From NCBI RefSeq assembly GCF_003594915.1, contig NZ_QZCS01000005.1, forward strand, positions 273,014 through 337,013: a DNA stretch of 64,000 nt, written 5' to 3'. How positions within the stretch are numbered: the first letter of the stretch is position 1; each line of letters opens with the position of its first letter. The translations under genes were made by a program, and so were the position numbers. The DNA is from Enterobacter chuandaensis (GTDB lineage: Bacteria > Pseudomonadota > Gammaproteobacteria > Enterobacterales > Enterobacteriaceae). Shown piece after piece: positions 22,609 through 33,369 of this stretch. The notes beneath the pieces are model-generated. The model worked only from the letters and a program-made list of their open reading frames with translations. It did not search any database and was not told where the DNA came from.

Positions 22609-23613
22609 ATGGGCGACAGTATTCTTTCTCAGGCAGAAATCGACGCGCTGCTTAACGGCGACAGCGATAAGAGTGACGATCCGCAACCGGGTCTCACCGG
22701 CGACGATAATATTCGTCCTTACGATCCCAATACCCAGCGTCGCGTGGTGCGTGAACGTCTGCAGGCGCTGGAGATCATCAACGAACGTTTTGCACGTCAG
22801 TTCCGTATGGGGCTGTTTAACCTGCTGCGTCGTAGCCCGGATATCACGGTCGGTGCGATCCGCATCCAGCCGTATCATGAGTTTGCCCGCAACCTGCCGG
22901 TGCCAACCAACCTTAACCTGATTCATCTGAAGCCGCTGCGCGGCACCGGCCTGGTGGTGTTCTCGCCGAGCCTGGTGTTCATTGCGGTGGATAACCTGTT
23001 CGGCGGCGACGGGCGTTTCCCGACCAAAGTGGAAGGTCGTGAATTTACCCACACCGAACAGCGCGTCATTAACCGCATGCTGAAGCTGGCGCTGGAATCC
23101 TACAGCGACGCGTGGAAAGCGATTAACCCGCTGGAAGTGGAGTACGTCCGTTCTGAGATGCAGGTGAAATTTACCAATATCACCACCTCCCCGAACGATA
23201 TCGTCGTCAACACCCCGTTCCACGTGGAGATCGGTAACCTGACCGGTGAGTTCAACATCTGCCTGCCGTTCAGCATGATTGAACCGCTGCGCGAGCTGCT
23301 GGTTAACCCGCCGCTGGAGAACTCACGTAACGAAGATCAGAACTGGCGTGAAAACCTGGTGCGCCAGGTGCAGCACTCGCAGCTGGAGCTGGTGGCGAAC
23401 TTTGCCGACATCTCGATGCGGTTATCCCAGATCCTGAAATTACAACCCGGCGACGTTTTGCCGATAGACAAACCCGACCGCATTATTGCCCACGTGGATG
23501 GTGTCCCGGTACTTACAAGCCAGTACGGCACGATTAACGGTCAGTATGCGTTACGCGTTGAGCACTTGATCAACCCGATTTTGAATTCGCTGAATGAGGA
23601 ACAGCCCAAATGA
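22609..23613 (+). CDS. fliM: Motor switch protein FliM
   Basis: This 334-residue protein starts MGDSILSQAEIDALLNG, the N-terminal CheY-P-binding peptide, followed by the CheC-like middle domain (GRFPTKVEGREFTHTEQRVINRM) and a C-terminal SpoA domain. It forms the C ring and switches rotation direction. It overlaps fliN by 4 bases. Confidence 0.97.
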   Translation: MGDSILSQAEIDALLNGDSDKSDDPQPGLTGDDNIRPYDPNTQRRVVRERLQALEIINERFARQFRMGLFNLLRRSPDITVGAIRIQPYHEFARNLPVPTNLNLIHLKPLRGTGLVVFSPSLVFIAVDNLFGGDGRFPTKVEGREFTHTEQRVINRMLKLALESYSDAWKAINPLEVEYVRSEMQVKFTNITTSPNDIVVNTPFHVEIGNLTGEFNICLPFSMIEPLRELLVNPPLENSRNEDQNWRENLVRQVQHSQLELVANFADISMRLSQILKLQPGDVLPIDKPDRIIAHVDGVPVLTSQYGTINGQYALRVEHLINPILNSLNEEQPK

Positions 23614-24023
23614 GTGACATGAACAATCCGTCCGATGAAAACAGCGGAGCACTGGACGATCTGTGGGCTGACGCGTTAAACGAGCAAAAAACGACTCCGA
23701 CGAAAAGCGCGGCGGACGCGGTATTCCAGCAGTTAGGCGGCGGCGACGTCAGCGGCACGCTGCAGGACATCGACCTGATTATGGACATCCCGGTTAAGCT
23801 GACCGTTGAACTGGGACGCACCCGGATGACCATTAAAGAGCTGCTGCGTCTGACGCAGGGTTCTGTTGTGGCCCTTGACGGCCTGGCCGGTGAGCCGCTG
23901 GATATTCTGATCAACGGCTATCTGATTGCTCAGGGTGAGGTAGTGGTGGTTGCCGATAAATACGGCGTGCGCATCACCGACATCATCACCCCGTCTGAAC
24001 GCATGCGTCGTCTGAGCCGTTAA
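23610..24023 (+). CDS. fliN: Motor switch protein FliN
   Basis: This 137-residue SpoA-domain protein has a variable acidic N-terminus and the conserved segment MDIPVKLTVELGRTRMTIKELL...VVALDGLAGEPLDILING. It completes the C ring with FliM and provides docking for FliH/FliI. Confidence 0.97.
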   Translation: MSDMNNPSDENSGALDDLWADALNEQKTTPTKSAADAVFQQLGGGDVSGTLQDIDLIMDIPVKLTVELGRTRMTIKELLRLTQGSVVALDGLAGEPLDILINGYLIAQGEVVVVADKYGVRITDIITPSERMRRLSR

Positions 24024-24025
24024 GC

Positions 24026-24400
24026 ATGAAAACCCAGGCAACAATATCACAACCGTCTGCCGTTCCCGGCTCCCCGCTGCTCCAGGTGAGCGGGGCGTTG
24101 TTCGGTATTATTGCCTTTATTCTTATCGCTGCCTGGCTGGCAAAGCGTTTCGGTGTGGCGGGTAAAATCGCCAGCACCCGCGGCCTGAAGGTCAGCGCCA
24201 GCACCACGCTGGGGCCACGTGAACGCGTGGTCATCGTCGATGTAGAAGATGCACGTCTGGTTCTGGGCGTGACCGCCTCCACTATCAACGTATTACATAA
24301 ACTGCCGCCCGCCCCCGTCACGGTGGACGAGCGCGCACAAGCCCCTGCGGATTTTCAGTCCGTCATGAAGAGTTTGCTTAAGCGTTCCGGGAGATCCTGA
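24026..24400 (+). CDS. fliO: Flagellar export component FliO
   Basis: This 124-residue membrane protein has one transmembrane helix at about 21-43 and a cytoplasmic tail beginning [31 protein letters not shown]. FliO helps assemble the FliP ring. It starts two bases after fliN and its stop overlaps the fliP ATG. Confidence 0.93.
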   Translation: MKTQATISQPSAVPGSPLLQVSGALFGIIAFILIAAWLAKRFGVAGKIASTRGLKVSASTTLGPRERVVIVDVEDARLVLGVTASTINVLHKLPPAPVTVDERAQAPADFQSVMKSLLKRSGRS

Positions 24401-25137
24401 TGCGCCGTTTGTTATCCCTGACGCTTGCCGGCGTTGGCCTGTTTGCTCCTGCGGTTTATGCGCAGCTGCCCGGTCTGGTCTCCACTCCTCTCGCAGGAGG
24501 CGGACAAAGCTGGTCGCTCCCGGTTCAGACGCTGGTCTTCATCACCTCGCTGACCTTTATTCCGGCCATCCTGCTGATGATGACCAGCTTCACTCGCATC
24601 ATCATTGTTTTTGGTCTGCTGCGAAACGCGCTGGGCACACCGTCCGCGCCGCCGAACCAGGTGCTTCTGGGCCTGGCGCTGTTTTTGACCTTTTTCATCA
24701 TGTCGCCGGTCATTGATAAGATTTATACCGACGCCTACCAGCCGTTCAGCGAAGATAAAATCTCGATGCAGGAGGCGCTGGAAAAAGGTGCGCAGCCGCT
24801 GCGGGAATTTATGCTGCGCCAGACGCGCGAAGCGGATCTGGCACTTTTCGCCCGGCTCGCCAACACCGGCGAGCTGCAGGGACCAGAAGCGGTGCCAATG
24901 CGTATTCTGCTCCCCGCCTATGTTACCAGCGAGCTGAAAACCGCGTTTCAGATTGGCTTTACCATCTTTATTCCGTTCCTGATTATCGACCTGGTGATCG
25001 CCAGCGTCCTGATGGCGCTCGGGATGATGATGGTGCCGCCCGCCACCATTGCCCTGCCCTTTAAGATCATGCTCTTTGTGCTGGTCGATGGCTGGCAGCT
25101 GCTGGTCAGCTCGCTGGCGCAGAGTTTTTACAGTTAA
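24400..25137 (+). CDS. fliP: Flagellar export gate protein FliP
   Basis: This 245-residue protein has a cleavable signal peptide (to about residue 21) and hydrophobic helices with the family segments [19 protein letters not shown] and [27 protein letters not shown]. FliP forms the pentameric core of the export gate with FliQ and FliR. Confidence 0.97.
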   Translation: MRRLLSLTLAGVGLFAPAVYAQLPGLVSTPLAGGGQSWSLPVQTLVFITSLTFIPAILLMMTSFTRIIIVFGLLRNALGTPSAPPNQVLLGLALFLTFFIMSPVIDKIYTDAYQPFSEDKISMQEALEKGAQPLREFMLRQTREADLALFARLANTGELQGPEAVPMRILLPAYVTSELKTAFQIGFTIFIPFLIIDLVIASVLMALGMMMVPPATIALPFKIMLFVLVDGWQLLVSSLAQSFYS

Positions 25138-25146
25138 GGAACGGCA

Positions 25147-25416
25147 ATGACACCCGAATCGGTCATGATGATGGGCACGGAAGCGATGAAAATTGCCATT
25201 GCCGTTGCCGCACCGCTGCTGCTTGTTGCGCTGGTCACCGGCCTGATTATCAGTATTTTGCAGGCCGCTACGCAGATTAACGAAATGACGCTGTCGTTCA
25301 TTCCGAAAATCATCGCCGTGTTCGTGGCGATTATCGTGGCCGGACCGTGGATGCTGAACCTGCTGCTGGACTATATGCGCAACCTGTTTACCAATCTGCC
25401 GTACATTATCGGCTGA
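25147..25416 (+). CDS. fliQ: Flagellar export gate protein FliQ
   Basis: This 89-residue protein has two transmembrane helices in a hairpin ([17 protein letters not shown] and [16 protein letters not shown]), with the conserved [16 protein letters not shown] loop between them. Four copies surround the FliP-FliR core. Confidence 0.97.
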   Translation: MTPESVMMMGTEAMKIAIAVAAPLLLVALVTGLIISILQAATQINEMTLSFIPKIIAVFVAIIVAGPWMLNLLLDYMRNLFTNLPYIIG

Positions 25417-25423
25417 CCTGACG

Positions 25424-26209
25424 ATGCTGCACTTCACCAGCGACCAGTGGGTTCAGTGGCTCGGCGTCTATTTCTGGCCGATGTTGCGCATCCTGGCGCT
25501 GATCTCCACCGCCCCCATTCTCAGCGAGAAATCGATCCCCAAGCGTGTCAAAGTGGGGCTGGGCATTATCATCACCATTATCGTCGCCCCTTCTCTGCCT
25601 CGCGTGGATATTCCGATCTTCTCGGCGACTGCGGTGTGGGTGGCATTGCAGCAGGTACTGATCGGCATTGCCGTGGGCTTTACCATGCAGCTCGCCTTCG
25701 CTGCCGTGCGTACGGCCGGGGAGCTGATTGGCCTGCAGATGGGGCTATCGTTCGCCACGTTTGTCGATCCCGGCAGCCATCTCAACATGCCGGTGCTGGC
25801 GCGCATCATCGATCTGCTCGCCATGCTGCTGTTTCTGTCGCTTAACGGTCATCTGTGGCTCATCTCCATGCTGGTGGACACCTTCCATACGCTGCCGATT
25901 GGTGAGAACCCGGTCAACAGCAATGCCTTCCTCGCGCTGACCCGCGCGGCGGGGCTGATCTTCCTGAACGGCCTGATGCTGGCTCTGCCGATCATCACGC
26001 TGCTGCTCACCGTCAACCTGGCATTAGGTTTACTGAACAGAATGGCGCCGCAGCTCTCCGTGTTTGTGATTGGTTTTCCGCTGACATTGACGGTCGGAAT
26101 TTTATTAATGTCATTACTGATGCCCCTTATCGCCCCCTTCTGTGAACATTTATTCGGCGAGATATTCAATCTGTTAGCGGATATTGTCAGCGAGTTACCC
26201 CGTAAATAA
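25424..26209 (+). CDS. fliR: Flagellar export gate protein FliR
   Basis: This 261-residue polytopic membrane protein contains typical FliR segments ([39 protein letters not shown]). One copy completes the helical FliP5Q4R1 gate. It is the last gene of the fliL-R group; flhB lies elsewhere, as usual in enterics. Confidence 0.96.
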   Translation: MLHFTSDQWVQWLGVYFWPMLRILALISTAPILSEKSIPKRVKVGLGIIITIIVAPSLPRVDIPIFSATAVWVALQQVLIGIAVGFTMQLAFAAVRTAGELIGLQMGLSFATFVDPGSHLNMPVLARIIDLLAMLLFLSLNGHLWLISMLVDTFHTLPIGENPVNSNAFLALTRAAGLIFLNGLMLALPIITLLLTVNLALGLLNRMAPQLSVFVIGFPLTLTVGILLMSLLMPLIAPFCEHLFGEIFNLLADIVSELPRK

Positions 26210-26236
26210 TAGCCCTCACGGTTGACATTGTCTTTC

Positions 26237-26250
26237 TGAGGATATTCCTA
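26237..26250. promoter_or_regulatory. RcsAB box upstream of rcsA
   Basis: TGAGGATATTCCTA closely fits the RcsAB consensus (TRVGAAWAWTSYGA). It lies 253 bases before the rcsA ATG in an AT-rich leader, consistent with RcsAB autoactivation of rcsA. The rest of 26210-26503 shows no gene. Confidence 0.65.
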
Positions 26251-26503
26251 AAATAAAACGTGAAAAACATCTTCCAGGATATATCTGACGCGGTTTAAAT
26301 GTTTCTAACCACCTCACAATACTTAATATTTACTTTACTTTAAGAAGATTCCTGGCAAATTATACGTAACTTTACGGGATAGTGAGTCCGCCTGAAAGTC
26401 TTTGTCATGCTCACAGGTTTATTATTTTTTTCCATCCCGTATGGCTGTTTTGAGCTCTCAGGCAGATGGTGAATTATCGTTACGCATTGAGTGAGGGTAT
26501 GCC

Positions 26504-27127
26504 ATGTCAACGATCATTATGGATTTATGCAGCTACACCCGGCTAGGGTTAACCGGGTACCTGGCAAGCAGAGGGGTAAGAAAGAGAGACATCAACGATG
26601 CACACACCGTTGAAGAACTCGCAGCCGCTTGTGACGAACTAAAACCAGGCGTGGTGTTTATTAATGAGGACTGTTTCATTCACGATCCAGCCAACAGTCA
26701 GCACATTAAGCAAATCATTAATCAGCATCCAAAAACCCTGTTTATTGTTTTTATGGCGATCGCGAATATCCATTTCGATGAGTATTTGTTGGTCCGTAAA
26801 AATTTATTGATCAGTTCTAAGTCGATTAAACCTGAGTCACTGGATGACATCCTGGGTGATTATTTGAATAAAGAAGTTAAAAATGTAGGAGCGGTTAACT
26901 TACCCACCCTTTCATTAAGCAGGACTGAATCAAGTATGCTGCGAATGTGGATGGCGGGACAAGGAACTATTCAGATCTCTGACCAGATGAATATTAAAGC
27001 GAAAACCGTTTCGTCACACAAAGGAAATATTAAAAGGAAAATTAAAACGCATAATAAGCAAGTGATCTATCACGTGGTACGTCTGACCGATAATGTGACG
27101 AACGGGATTTTCGTCAACATGCGTTAG
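26504..27127 (+). CDS. rcsA: RcsA, capsule-synthesis co-activator
   Basis: This 207-residue protein, as in E. coli, begins [20 protein letters not shown]. It has a degenerate receiver-like N-terminus and a LuxR-type helix-turn-helix ([43 protein letters not shown], about 140-190). RcsA pairs with RcsB to activate colanic acid genes and repress flhDC; Lon degrades it and H-NS represses its gene. Its position after the fli genes and near dsrA is conserved. Confidence 0.97.
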   Translation: MSTIIMDLCSYTRLGLTGYLASRGVRKRDINDAHTVEELAAACDELKPGVVFINEDCFIHDPANSQHIKQIINQHPKTLFIVFMAIANIHFDEYLLVRKNLLISSKSIKPESLDDILGDYLNKEVKNVGAVNLPTLSLSRTESSMLRMWMAGQGTIQISDQMNIKAKTVSSHKGNIKRKIKTHNKQVIYHVVRLTDNVTNGIFVNMR

Positions 27128-27156
27128 TGGCTTAACCCCTCTGCCCCCTACCTTTG

Positions 27157-27181
27157 ATCTCTGGCCTGGCCAGAGATTTTT
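27157..27181 (+). terminator. rcsA terminator
   Basis: ATCTCTGGCC-TGGCCAGAGAT hairpin followed by TTTT, 30 bases after the rcsA stop. Confidence 0.8.
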
Positions 27182-27191
27182 GCTTCTCACT

Positions 27192-27227
27192 GCGTTGTCG
27201 GGCATGCGCAACGCCACCCGACGCCGT
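27192..27227. repeat. REP-like element beside dsrB
   Basis: GTCGGGC...GCCACCCGAC forms an imperfect palindrome of the REP type between rcsA and the dsrB stop. Confidence 0.5.
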
Positions 27228-27228
27228 G

Positions 27229-27781
<553 letters not shown>

Positions 27782-27785
27782 CACG

Positions 27786-27877
27786 AAAAAAATCCCGGTC
27801 ATGGGGATGGCCGGGATCAAAACTTGCTTATGCAAGAAGCACTTGAAAATTCGTTACACCAGGAAATCTGATGTACA
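27786..27877 (-). ncRNA. dsrA: DsrA small regulatory RNA
   Basis: The minus strand reads ACATCAGATTTCCTGGTG, TAACGAATTTTCAAGTGCTTC, then TTGCATAAGCAAG, then a GATCCCGGCCAT/ATGACCGGGATT terminator hairpin and a T7 run. This matches E. coli DsrA element by element, including the rpoS-pairing stretch and stem-loops I-III. DsrA is an Hfq-dependent sRNA that opens the rpoS leader and lowers hns translation. The position beside rcsA and dsrB is the conserved one. The 5' end is placed by alignment from memory and may be off by a base or two. Confidence 0.92.
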
Positions 27878-28037
27878 AGCAACACTATCCCCAACGATTT
27901 TGCATGACAAGCATATATTCTCATGGTGAATATAATATTTTTAACATAATCATTTTGGTTATGAGCAATAACACACGCCGAATGCGGGTTTGGCTGGATC
28001 GGTTCTCTGAAACGCGGTTTCACCCGTAGTGATTTTT

Positions 28038-28051
28038 TAAGAATATTCTTA
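28038..28051. promoter_or_regulatory. RcsAB box upstream of yedP
   Basis: TAAGAATATTCTTA is a perfect 14-base palindrome and fits the RcsAB consensus at 13 of 14 positions. It lies 30 bases before the yedP ATG, in the promoter zone. The 27878-28081 stretch also holds the start region of dsrA and AT-rich sequence. Confidence 0.55.
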
Positions 28052-28081
28052 GTCTGACACACCTTCGTTTTGGGAGTCATT

Positions 28082-28882
28082 ATGCTTTCACTCCAGGGTT
28101 CCCTGCTGATTTTTTCCGATCTGGATGGTTCGTTGCTGGATATTCATACCTATGACTGGCAGCCAGCAATGCCGTGGCTGGACAAACTGCAGGATAACCA
28201 GGTGCCGGTTATTCTTTGCAGCAGCAAGAGCGCGGCGGAGATGCTGGATATCCAGCAGGATCTCGGTCTGGAAGGGTTACCGTTTATCGCTGAGAATGGC
28301 GCGGTTATTCAGCCGGACGTGCGCTGGGAGAGGGAACAACGCCATATCAGAGGCATGACGCACGAGCAGATTCGTCCGCGTATCGAGCACCTCCGCCTGC
28401 AGGAGGGATTCAAATTTACCACCTTTGACGACGTGGACGAACGCATCATCAGCGAATGGACGGGACTGACGCGCTACCGTGCGGCGCTTGCACGCAAGCA
28501 TGAGGCTTCCGTCACGCTCATCTGGCGCGATACCGATGAAGCAATGGCCCGATTTGAAGAGGCACTGGCGCAAAGTGGCCTGAAATGCCTGCAGGGTGCC
28601 CGCTTCTGGCATATTCTCGATGCCCGCTGCGGCAAGGACGTGGCGGTTAACTGGCTGACTGAACAATACCGTGAGCGGGAGAATATCGAACCGACCACCC
28701 TGGGACTCGGCGACGGCCCGAACGATGCGCCGCTGCTGGACAGCGTGGACTTTGCGGTGGTGATCAAAGGGCTAAACCGCCAGGGCATCACATTACGTGA
28801 CGATAACCCCGACCGGGTCTATCACACCCAACGGCCCGGACCGGTCGGCTGGCAGGAGGGTCTGGATCACTTTTTGTCCTGA
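28082..28882 (+). CDS. yedP: YedP, HAD-family mannosyl-3-phosphoglycerate phosphatase-like protein
   Basis: From ATG 28082 the protein has 266 residues. HAD motif I is [10 protein letters not shown], motif II is LCSSK, and motif IV is [12 protein letters not shown]. The overall match is to E. coli YedP of the MPGP-like Cof subfamily. A glucosyl/mannosyl-phosphoglycerate synthase is not nearby, so the natural substrate is unclear. Its 3' end overlaps the convergent dgcQ by 16 bases. Confidence 0.92.
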   Translation: MLSLQGSLLIFSDLDGSLLDIHTYDWQPAMPWLDKLQDNQVPVILCSSKSAAEMLDIQQDLGLEGLPFIAENGAVIQPDVRWEREQRHIRGMTHEQIRPRIEHLRLQEGFKFTTFDDVDERIISEWTGLTRYRAALARKHEASVTLIWRDTDEAMARFEEALAQSGLKCLQGARFWHILDARCGKDVAVNWLTEQYRERENIEPTTLGLGDGPNDAPLLDSVDFAVVIKGLNRQGITLRDDNPDRVYHTQRPGPVGWQEGLDHFLS

Positions 28883-30573
28883 TCGTTCCAGACAACCCGG
28901 TTACGCCCGCCCTGCTTCGCTTTGTACAACCGGGCGTCCGCAACAGACTGCTGCTGTTCAAAATCGTAGTTTTCTTTTTCCTGCGCGCTGCTAACGCCGA
29001 GTGACGCGCTGATGCGCAGGGTCGTGCTCTTCTTCACCAGTATTTCCTTACTGTTGATTCGGCATCGAATACTGTCCGCAATCACTCTTGCCTCCTCAAG
29101 ACCGATTCCCGGCAGGACGACGCAAAACTCTTCGCCCCCCACGCGACCGGCCACGTCGTTTTTACGCAACGCGCTGGCAATCAGCCCTGCCGTGTGGGAA
29201 AGCACCTTATCACCGGCCTGATGGCCGTACTGGTCATTGACGCTTTTAAAATGGTCGAGATCCAACTGAATGACCGAGAACGGCAGCGACTGCTGATGGC
29301 ACTTCTCCGCCAGAATTTTCGCGCGTTCAAACAGCGCGCCGCGATTATTCAGGCGGGTTAGCGGGTCGTGCCAGGCCTGCCACTGGAGCGAATGCTGCAG
29401 CGTATACATATTGCTGACCATCCGGCGGATCACCAGCCATGAAATGAGCAGCATCGCGGTAAAGAGCGCCCACAGCAACGCCAGTACGATACTGATGCTG
29501 CCGAAGTCGCCTTGTACTCCTTCCTGCAGAGTATGGACCCGCAAAACCAGGCCATCAAAGTGATCGAGCCGCTGCCAGCTGATGAACCGGCTGCCGAGGC
29601 GGATGCCGCCGCCGGTATCGTTCTCGATCGCCTGCGCAATCTGCGCGATTTCGCGTTCATCGAAATGGTTCACCTGGTTATCTGTCTTTTCAGAGGTGGC
29701 AATCATATTAAGCCGGGAGTCGTACAGCTGATACTCGCCCTCCGTCCGGTCGTCCGTCGCCTCTGCCAGCAGGCGTTGCATCGTATTCAGCGAAAAGTCC
29801 ATCGCCACCACGCCATACCAGTAGCGATTGAAATAGATAGGAACGCTGGCGGTGATTATCCGCTCGTCACCGGTCCAGGATGACGGCGTGGAGATAAACC
29901 AGCGCACCGCGCGGGCGCGATTGTTACGTTCTGACTGCTGGGTAAACCAGGACTGCGTGACCTGGTGATAATAGCGGGGAATAATATCACTCGCCTCTGT
30001 CAGCTCGTCCGTTGAAAGATAAAACCCGGCGCGTGAAACGTAGATAACCCGCGATTCGCTATGCCTGTTCGACGCCGCCAGCCTGAGCAGATAGCCCACC
30101 TCAAGCGCGGCCGAAATTTCATTGCTGATGTGCTCAGGATCCCGGTTCAGAAGCGAGGTTTTTTCGACAAACGCGTCCGAGACACCGTTAATGGGAAGGG
30201 TTCGTTTTTTATCAACGAAAAGCTGCCAGGTAGGGCGCATGCGGACTGCGTTAAAGTGCGACACCGCATCGTGCATAACATCAAACGCCAGCGGCGTCTG
30301 TAGCGCATCGCGCATGCTCTGGCGAAATAACAGCATCTTATCCACACTGTACTGCAGCTGCCTGTCCAGCGAGCTGGCCACGGTTTCCAGGTGGTTGCGC
30401 TGGCTGGAGATATACGCCTCTTCGAGGACAACCACTTCACGCCAGGTCAGGAGGGTGGAAAACACCAGAACAACGATAAAACAGAGGTTAACAATCAAAC
30501 CCGGATTGCTACGCTTATGCAGCCATTGCAGAAAAGATCGTCTTACAACAAAGGTACCGCGCTGCACACACAC
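28867..30573 (-). CDS. dgcQ: Diguanylate cyclase DgcQ (YedQ)
   Basis: This 568-residue protein has an N-terminal transmembrane helix at about 25-45, a periplasmic CHASE7-type sensor region, a second helix near 365-385, and a C-terminal GGDEF domain with active site GGEEF at 479-483. An inhibitory RxxD site (RKND) lies five residues upstream, so product inhibition is expected. It makes cyclic di-GMP; in E. coli DgcQ influences cellulose and motility. It is full length and matches YedQ throughout. Confidence 0.94.
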   Translation of the reverse strand: MCVQRGTFVVRRSFLQWLHKRSNPGLIVNLCFIVVLVFSTLLTWREVVVLEEAYISSQRNHLETVASSLDRQLQYSVDKMLLFRQSMRDALQTPLAFDVMHDAVSHFNAVRMRPTWQLFVDKKRTLPINGVSDAFVEKTSLLNRDPEHISNEISAALEVGYLLRLAASNRHSESRVIYVSRAGFYLSTDELTEASDIIPRYYHQVTQSWFTQQSERNNRARAVRWFISTPSSWTGDERIITASVPIYFNRYWYGVVAMDFSLNTMQRLLAEATDDRTEGEYQLYDSRLNMIATSEKTDNQVNHFDEREIAQIAQAIENDTGGGIRLGSRFISWQRLDHFDGLVLRVHTLQEGVQGDFGSISIVLALLWALFTAMLLISWLVIRRMVSNMYTLQHSLQWQAWHDPLTRLNNRGALFERAKILAEKCHQQSLPFSVIQLDLDHFKSVNDQYGHQAGDKVLSHTAGLIASALRKNDVAGRVGGEEFCVVLPGIGLEEARVIADSIRCRINSKEILVKKSTTLRISASLGVSSAQEKENYDFEQQQSVADARLYKAKQGGRNRVVWNDQDKK

Positions 30574-30607
30574 TCCCTGATTACTGCCTTACACCCGGTA
30601 TTTCAGG

Positions 30608-30634
30608 TAAAAACGCCCGGCAAAGCCGGGCGTT
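30608..30634 (-). terminator. yodC terminator
   Basis: AACGCCCGGC-AAA-GCCGGGCGTT is a perfect 10-bp stem; on the minus strand it is followed by a T run, directly after the yodC stop and upstream of dgcQ. Confidence 0.85.
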
Positions 30635-30640
30635 ATGTGA

Positions 30641-30823
30641 TTAAGCCTGATCGTGCTTGCGCTGGCCGTCACCCGGCTGAAGCTCATCTTCACGAAAGGC
30701 TTCCCGCTTAATGCTATAACCGTCATGCCACCGACATTCCACCATTCCGCTGGAATACCCGGTGACAATCATCCGCGGGCCGCCCTTCTTAGGCTTAACT
30801 TCATCACTGACCAAAAAGACCAT
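30641..30823 (-). CDS. yodC: YodC family small protein (DUF2158)
   Basis: This 60-residue protein, with VSDEVKPKKGGPRMIVTGYS and GMVECRWHDGYSIKREAF, matches YodC. It is a small beta-rich domain of unknown role. AGGAGG precedes the start at good spacing. Confidence 0.9.
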   Translation of the reverse strand: MVFLVSDEVKPKKGGPRMIVTGYSSGMVECRWHDGYSIKREAFREDELQPGDGQRKHDQA

Positions 30824-30901
30824 ACCTGCCTCCTGTATCAGGGTGAAACTGTTTCAATTTAGACGAGGAATGGTCTTTTTGCACCCTGAGACGGGTAACA
30901 A

Positions 30902-31813
30902 TTAGTGCGCTGTGCCGCGCATTTTTTCGATCAGTTTCACCGCCGCCACCACGATAGCGCCAACGATAAAGCCCAGCACCAGATTAAGCAGCGTGGGCAG
31001 AATGGCTGCCACCACGCTCCCCTGCGCCGAGGCGAAATGTTCGATGGCATGATGAAGCGGAGCAATGCCGTGGACCACAATGCCGCCGCCCACGAGGAAC
31101 ATCGCCAGGGTACCCACCACGGACAAGCTCTTCATCAGCCACGGTGCCAGCGTCAGTAAGCCTTTGCCGATGCCTTTAGCCACCGCGCTGGATTTCTCCT
31201 CCAGCCAGTAGCCGATATCATCCAGCTTCACGATCAGCCCGACCAGGCCGTAAACGCCCACCGTGACCAGAATGGCGATCCCGGAGAGGATCAGCACCTG
31301 ATTCAAAAGCGGCGCATCGGAGACAATGCCCAGCGTAATGGCGACAATTTCAGCCGACAGAATAAAGTCGGTGCGAATGGCGCCTTTGATTTTATCGCGC
31401 TCGACAACTTTCGGATCCTGCGCGGCCAGCGCTTCAAGGCGCTGCTGGCGCATCTCCGGCGTGTCCTTCTGCTTGCGCGAGCTCAAAGAGTGCAGCACCT
31501 TCTCAACGCCTTCGAAGCATAAAAATGCCCCGCCAATCATCAGCAGCGGCGTGATGGCCCAGGGAATAAATGCGCTGATCAGCAGCGCCAGCGGCACCAG
31601 GATCACCTTATTCAGGAACGAGCCTTTCGCCACGCCCCACACCACGGGCAGTTCACGGTTAGCCCTGACCCCACTCACCTGCTGCGCGTTAAGCGAGAGA
31701 TCGTCCCCCAGCACGCCTGCGGTTTTCTTCGCCGCCAGTTTCCCCATCATGGAAATATCGTCCAGTAAGGTGGCAATATCATCCAGCAATGTTAATAAGC
31801 TACTTCCTGCCAA
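30902..31813 (-). CDS. yedI: YedI inner-membrane protein (DUF808)
   Basis: The reading frame extends further upstream, but the family start [21 protein letters not shown] maps to a TTG at 31813 preceded by AAGGAT, giving 303 residues close to E. coli YedI. It is a polytopic membrane protein with about six to seven hydrophobic segments and the invariant [20 protein letters not shown] and [16 protein letters not shown] segments. Transport function is suspected for the family but unproven. Confidence 0.9.
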   Translation of the reverse strand: MAGSSLLTLLDDIATLLDDISMMGKLAAKKTAGVLGDDLSLNAQQVSGVRANRELPVVWGVAKGSFLNKVILVPLALLISAFIPWAITPLLMIGGAFLCFEGVEKVLHSLSSRKQKDTPEMRQQRLEALAAQDPKVVERDKIKGAIRTDFILSAEIVAITLGIVSDAPLLNQVLILSGIAILVTVGVYGLVGLIVKLDDIGYWLEEKSSAVAKGIGKGLLTLAPWLMKSLSVVGTLAMFLVGGGIVVHGIAPLHHAIEHFASAQGSVVAAILPTLLNLVLGFIVGAIVVAAVKLIEKMRGTAH

Positions 31814-31991
31814 AATCGTGATCCTTCTTTTTTTGGTAATTAAGTGAATAGTATGGAGCAAAAGCGCAAACGCGGAAACAGGCACCTCGCGTCAACAAAA
31901 ATTTCACATCACCGACACAACTAAAGGGCTCGCCAGCGCGATAGTTTTCGCGTTTACTATCAGCGACCTTTTTATTTCGTCGTGAGGGATT

Positions 31992-32906
31992 ATGCGTTTC
32001 CGGCAATTGCTACCGCTTATTGGGGCACTTTTTTCGCTGTATATCATCTGGGGTTCAACCTACTTTGTCATTCGCATCGGCGTGGAAAGCTGGCCGCCGC
32101 TGCTGATGGCGGGCATTCGTTTCCTCTCGGCGGGCGTGTTGCTGCTGGCCTTCCTGCTGCTGCGCGGGCATAAGCTTCCTCCACTTCGCCCGATGCTGAA
32201 TGCCGCCCTGATCGGCCTGCTGCTGCTGGCGGTGGGGAATGGCTTTGTGACCATTGCCGAGCACCAGAACGTACCGTCTGGGATCGCCGCCGTGGTCGTT
32301 GCTACCGTACCGCTGTTTACCCTCTGCTTCAGCCGTCTTTTCGGCATCCGCACCCGCAAGCTGGAGTGGCTGGGGATTGGCATCGGCCTTGCCGGCATTA
32401 TTCTCCTCAACAGCGGCGGTAACCTGAGCGGGAATCCGTGGGGCGCTGTGATTATCCTTATCGGCTCGATGAGCTGGGCGTTTGGCTCCGTATACGGGTC
32501 ACGCATCGAACTGCCGAGCGGCATGATGGCGGGGGCAATAGAGATGCTCGCTGCGGGAATAGTGCTGCTGCTGGCCTCCGCACTGACGGGAGAAAAGCTG
32601 GCTACCCTGCCGCCGCTGTCGGGCTTCCTGGCGGTAGGCTACCTGGCGTTGTTTGGCTCAATCATCGCCATTAACGCCTACATGTTCCTGATCCGCAACG
32701 TTTCTCCGGCGGTCGCCACCAGCTACGCCTACGTTAACCCGGTCGTGGCCGTGCTGCTCGGCACCGGGCTTGGCGGTGAAACGCTCTCTCCGGTTGAGTG
32801 GTTAGCTTTGGGGGTGATTGTTTTTGCCGTCGTACTGGTGACCTTAGGCAAATATTTGCTGCCGGCAAAACCTGTTGTTACGCCTTGCGAGGTGGAGAAA
32901 CCGTAA
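31992..32906 (+). CDS. yedA: YedA, EamA/DMT-superfamily exporter
   Basis: This 304-residue protein has ten predicted transmembrane helices in two EamA repeats (about 5-135 and 150-290), including the IIWGSTYFVIRIGVE and SSMSWAFGSVYG-like segments of YedA. DMT exporters move amino acids or metabolites; YedA's substrate is not settled. Its 3' end overlaps the convergent vsr by 29 bases. Confidence 0.9.
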   Translation: MRFRQLLPLIGALFSLYIIWGSTYFVIRIGVESWPPLLMAGIRFLSAGVLLLAFLLLRGHKLPPLRPMLNAALIGLLLLAVGNGFVTIAEHQNVPSGIAAVVVATVPLFTLCFSRLFGIRTRKLEWLGIGIGLAGIILLNSGGNLSGNPWGAVIILIGSMSWAFGSVYGSRIELPSGMMAGAIEMLAAGIVLLLASALTGEKLATLPPLSGFLAVGYLALFGSIIAINAYMFLIRNVSPAVATSYAYVNPVVAVLLGTGLGGETLSPVEWLALGVIVFAVVLVTLGKYLLPAKPVVTPCEVEKP

Positions 32907-33369
32907 ACGGGTGAATTCCATGGGTGTCGATCTGCGCGGTTTCACCGCCGCCGCAGATCCACTCTTCCAGCCGTTCGCTCAGATCGGCATCGTTCAGCTT
33001 TAACCGCCCTCTCAGCGCGCACTCCCAGACGATCAACACTCGCCAGCCCTGCGCGACAAGCGTGGCGAGATCCCGCGCGTCGCGCTCAACGTTCTTGCCA
33101 ATCTTCCCCAGCCAGAAATCGGTGCGCGTCGCCGGGACTTTAAACAGGTAGCAGTCGTGATGATGCCAGAAACAGCCGTGGGTGAAGATAATGCACTGAT
33201 ACGCGTCGATGACGAAATCCGGGCGGCCCGCAAGCGCGGGATCCTGCACGCGAAAGTCAAAGCCCGCCTGCGTCAGAAGCCCGGCCAGACGCTTTTCAAT
33301 GGCGGTATCACGCGTGCCGATGGCACGCATGTTTTTGCTGCGCGTGGCCTTATCGTGAACGTCCGTCAT
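32878..33369 (-). CDS. vsr: Very-short-patch mismatch endonuclease Vsr
   Basis: From ATG 33369 ([25 protein letters not shown]) the protein has 163 residues. It shows the PD-(D/E)xK-like core ([27 protein letters not shown]) with the zinc-binding and metal residues. It nicks T:G mismatches arising by deamination of Dcm-methylated cytosine. It overlaps the dcm 3' end by 20 bases, as in E. coli. Confidence 0.96.
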   Translation of the reverse strand: MTDVHDKATRSKNMRAIGTRDTAIEKRLAGLLTQAGFDFRVQDPALAGRPDFVIDAYQCIIFTHGCFWHHHDCYLFKVPATRTDFWLGKIGKNVERDARDLATLVAQGWRVLIVWECALRGRLKLNDADLSERLEEWICGGGETAQIDTHGIHPFTVSPPRKA

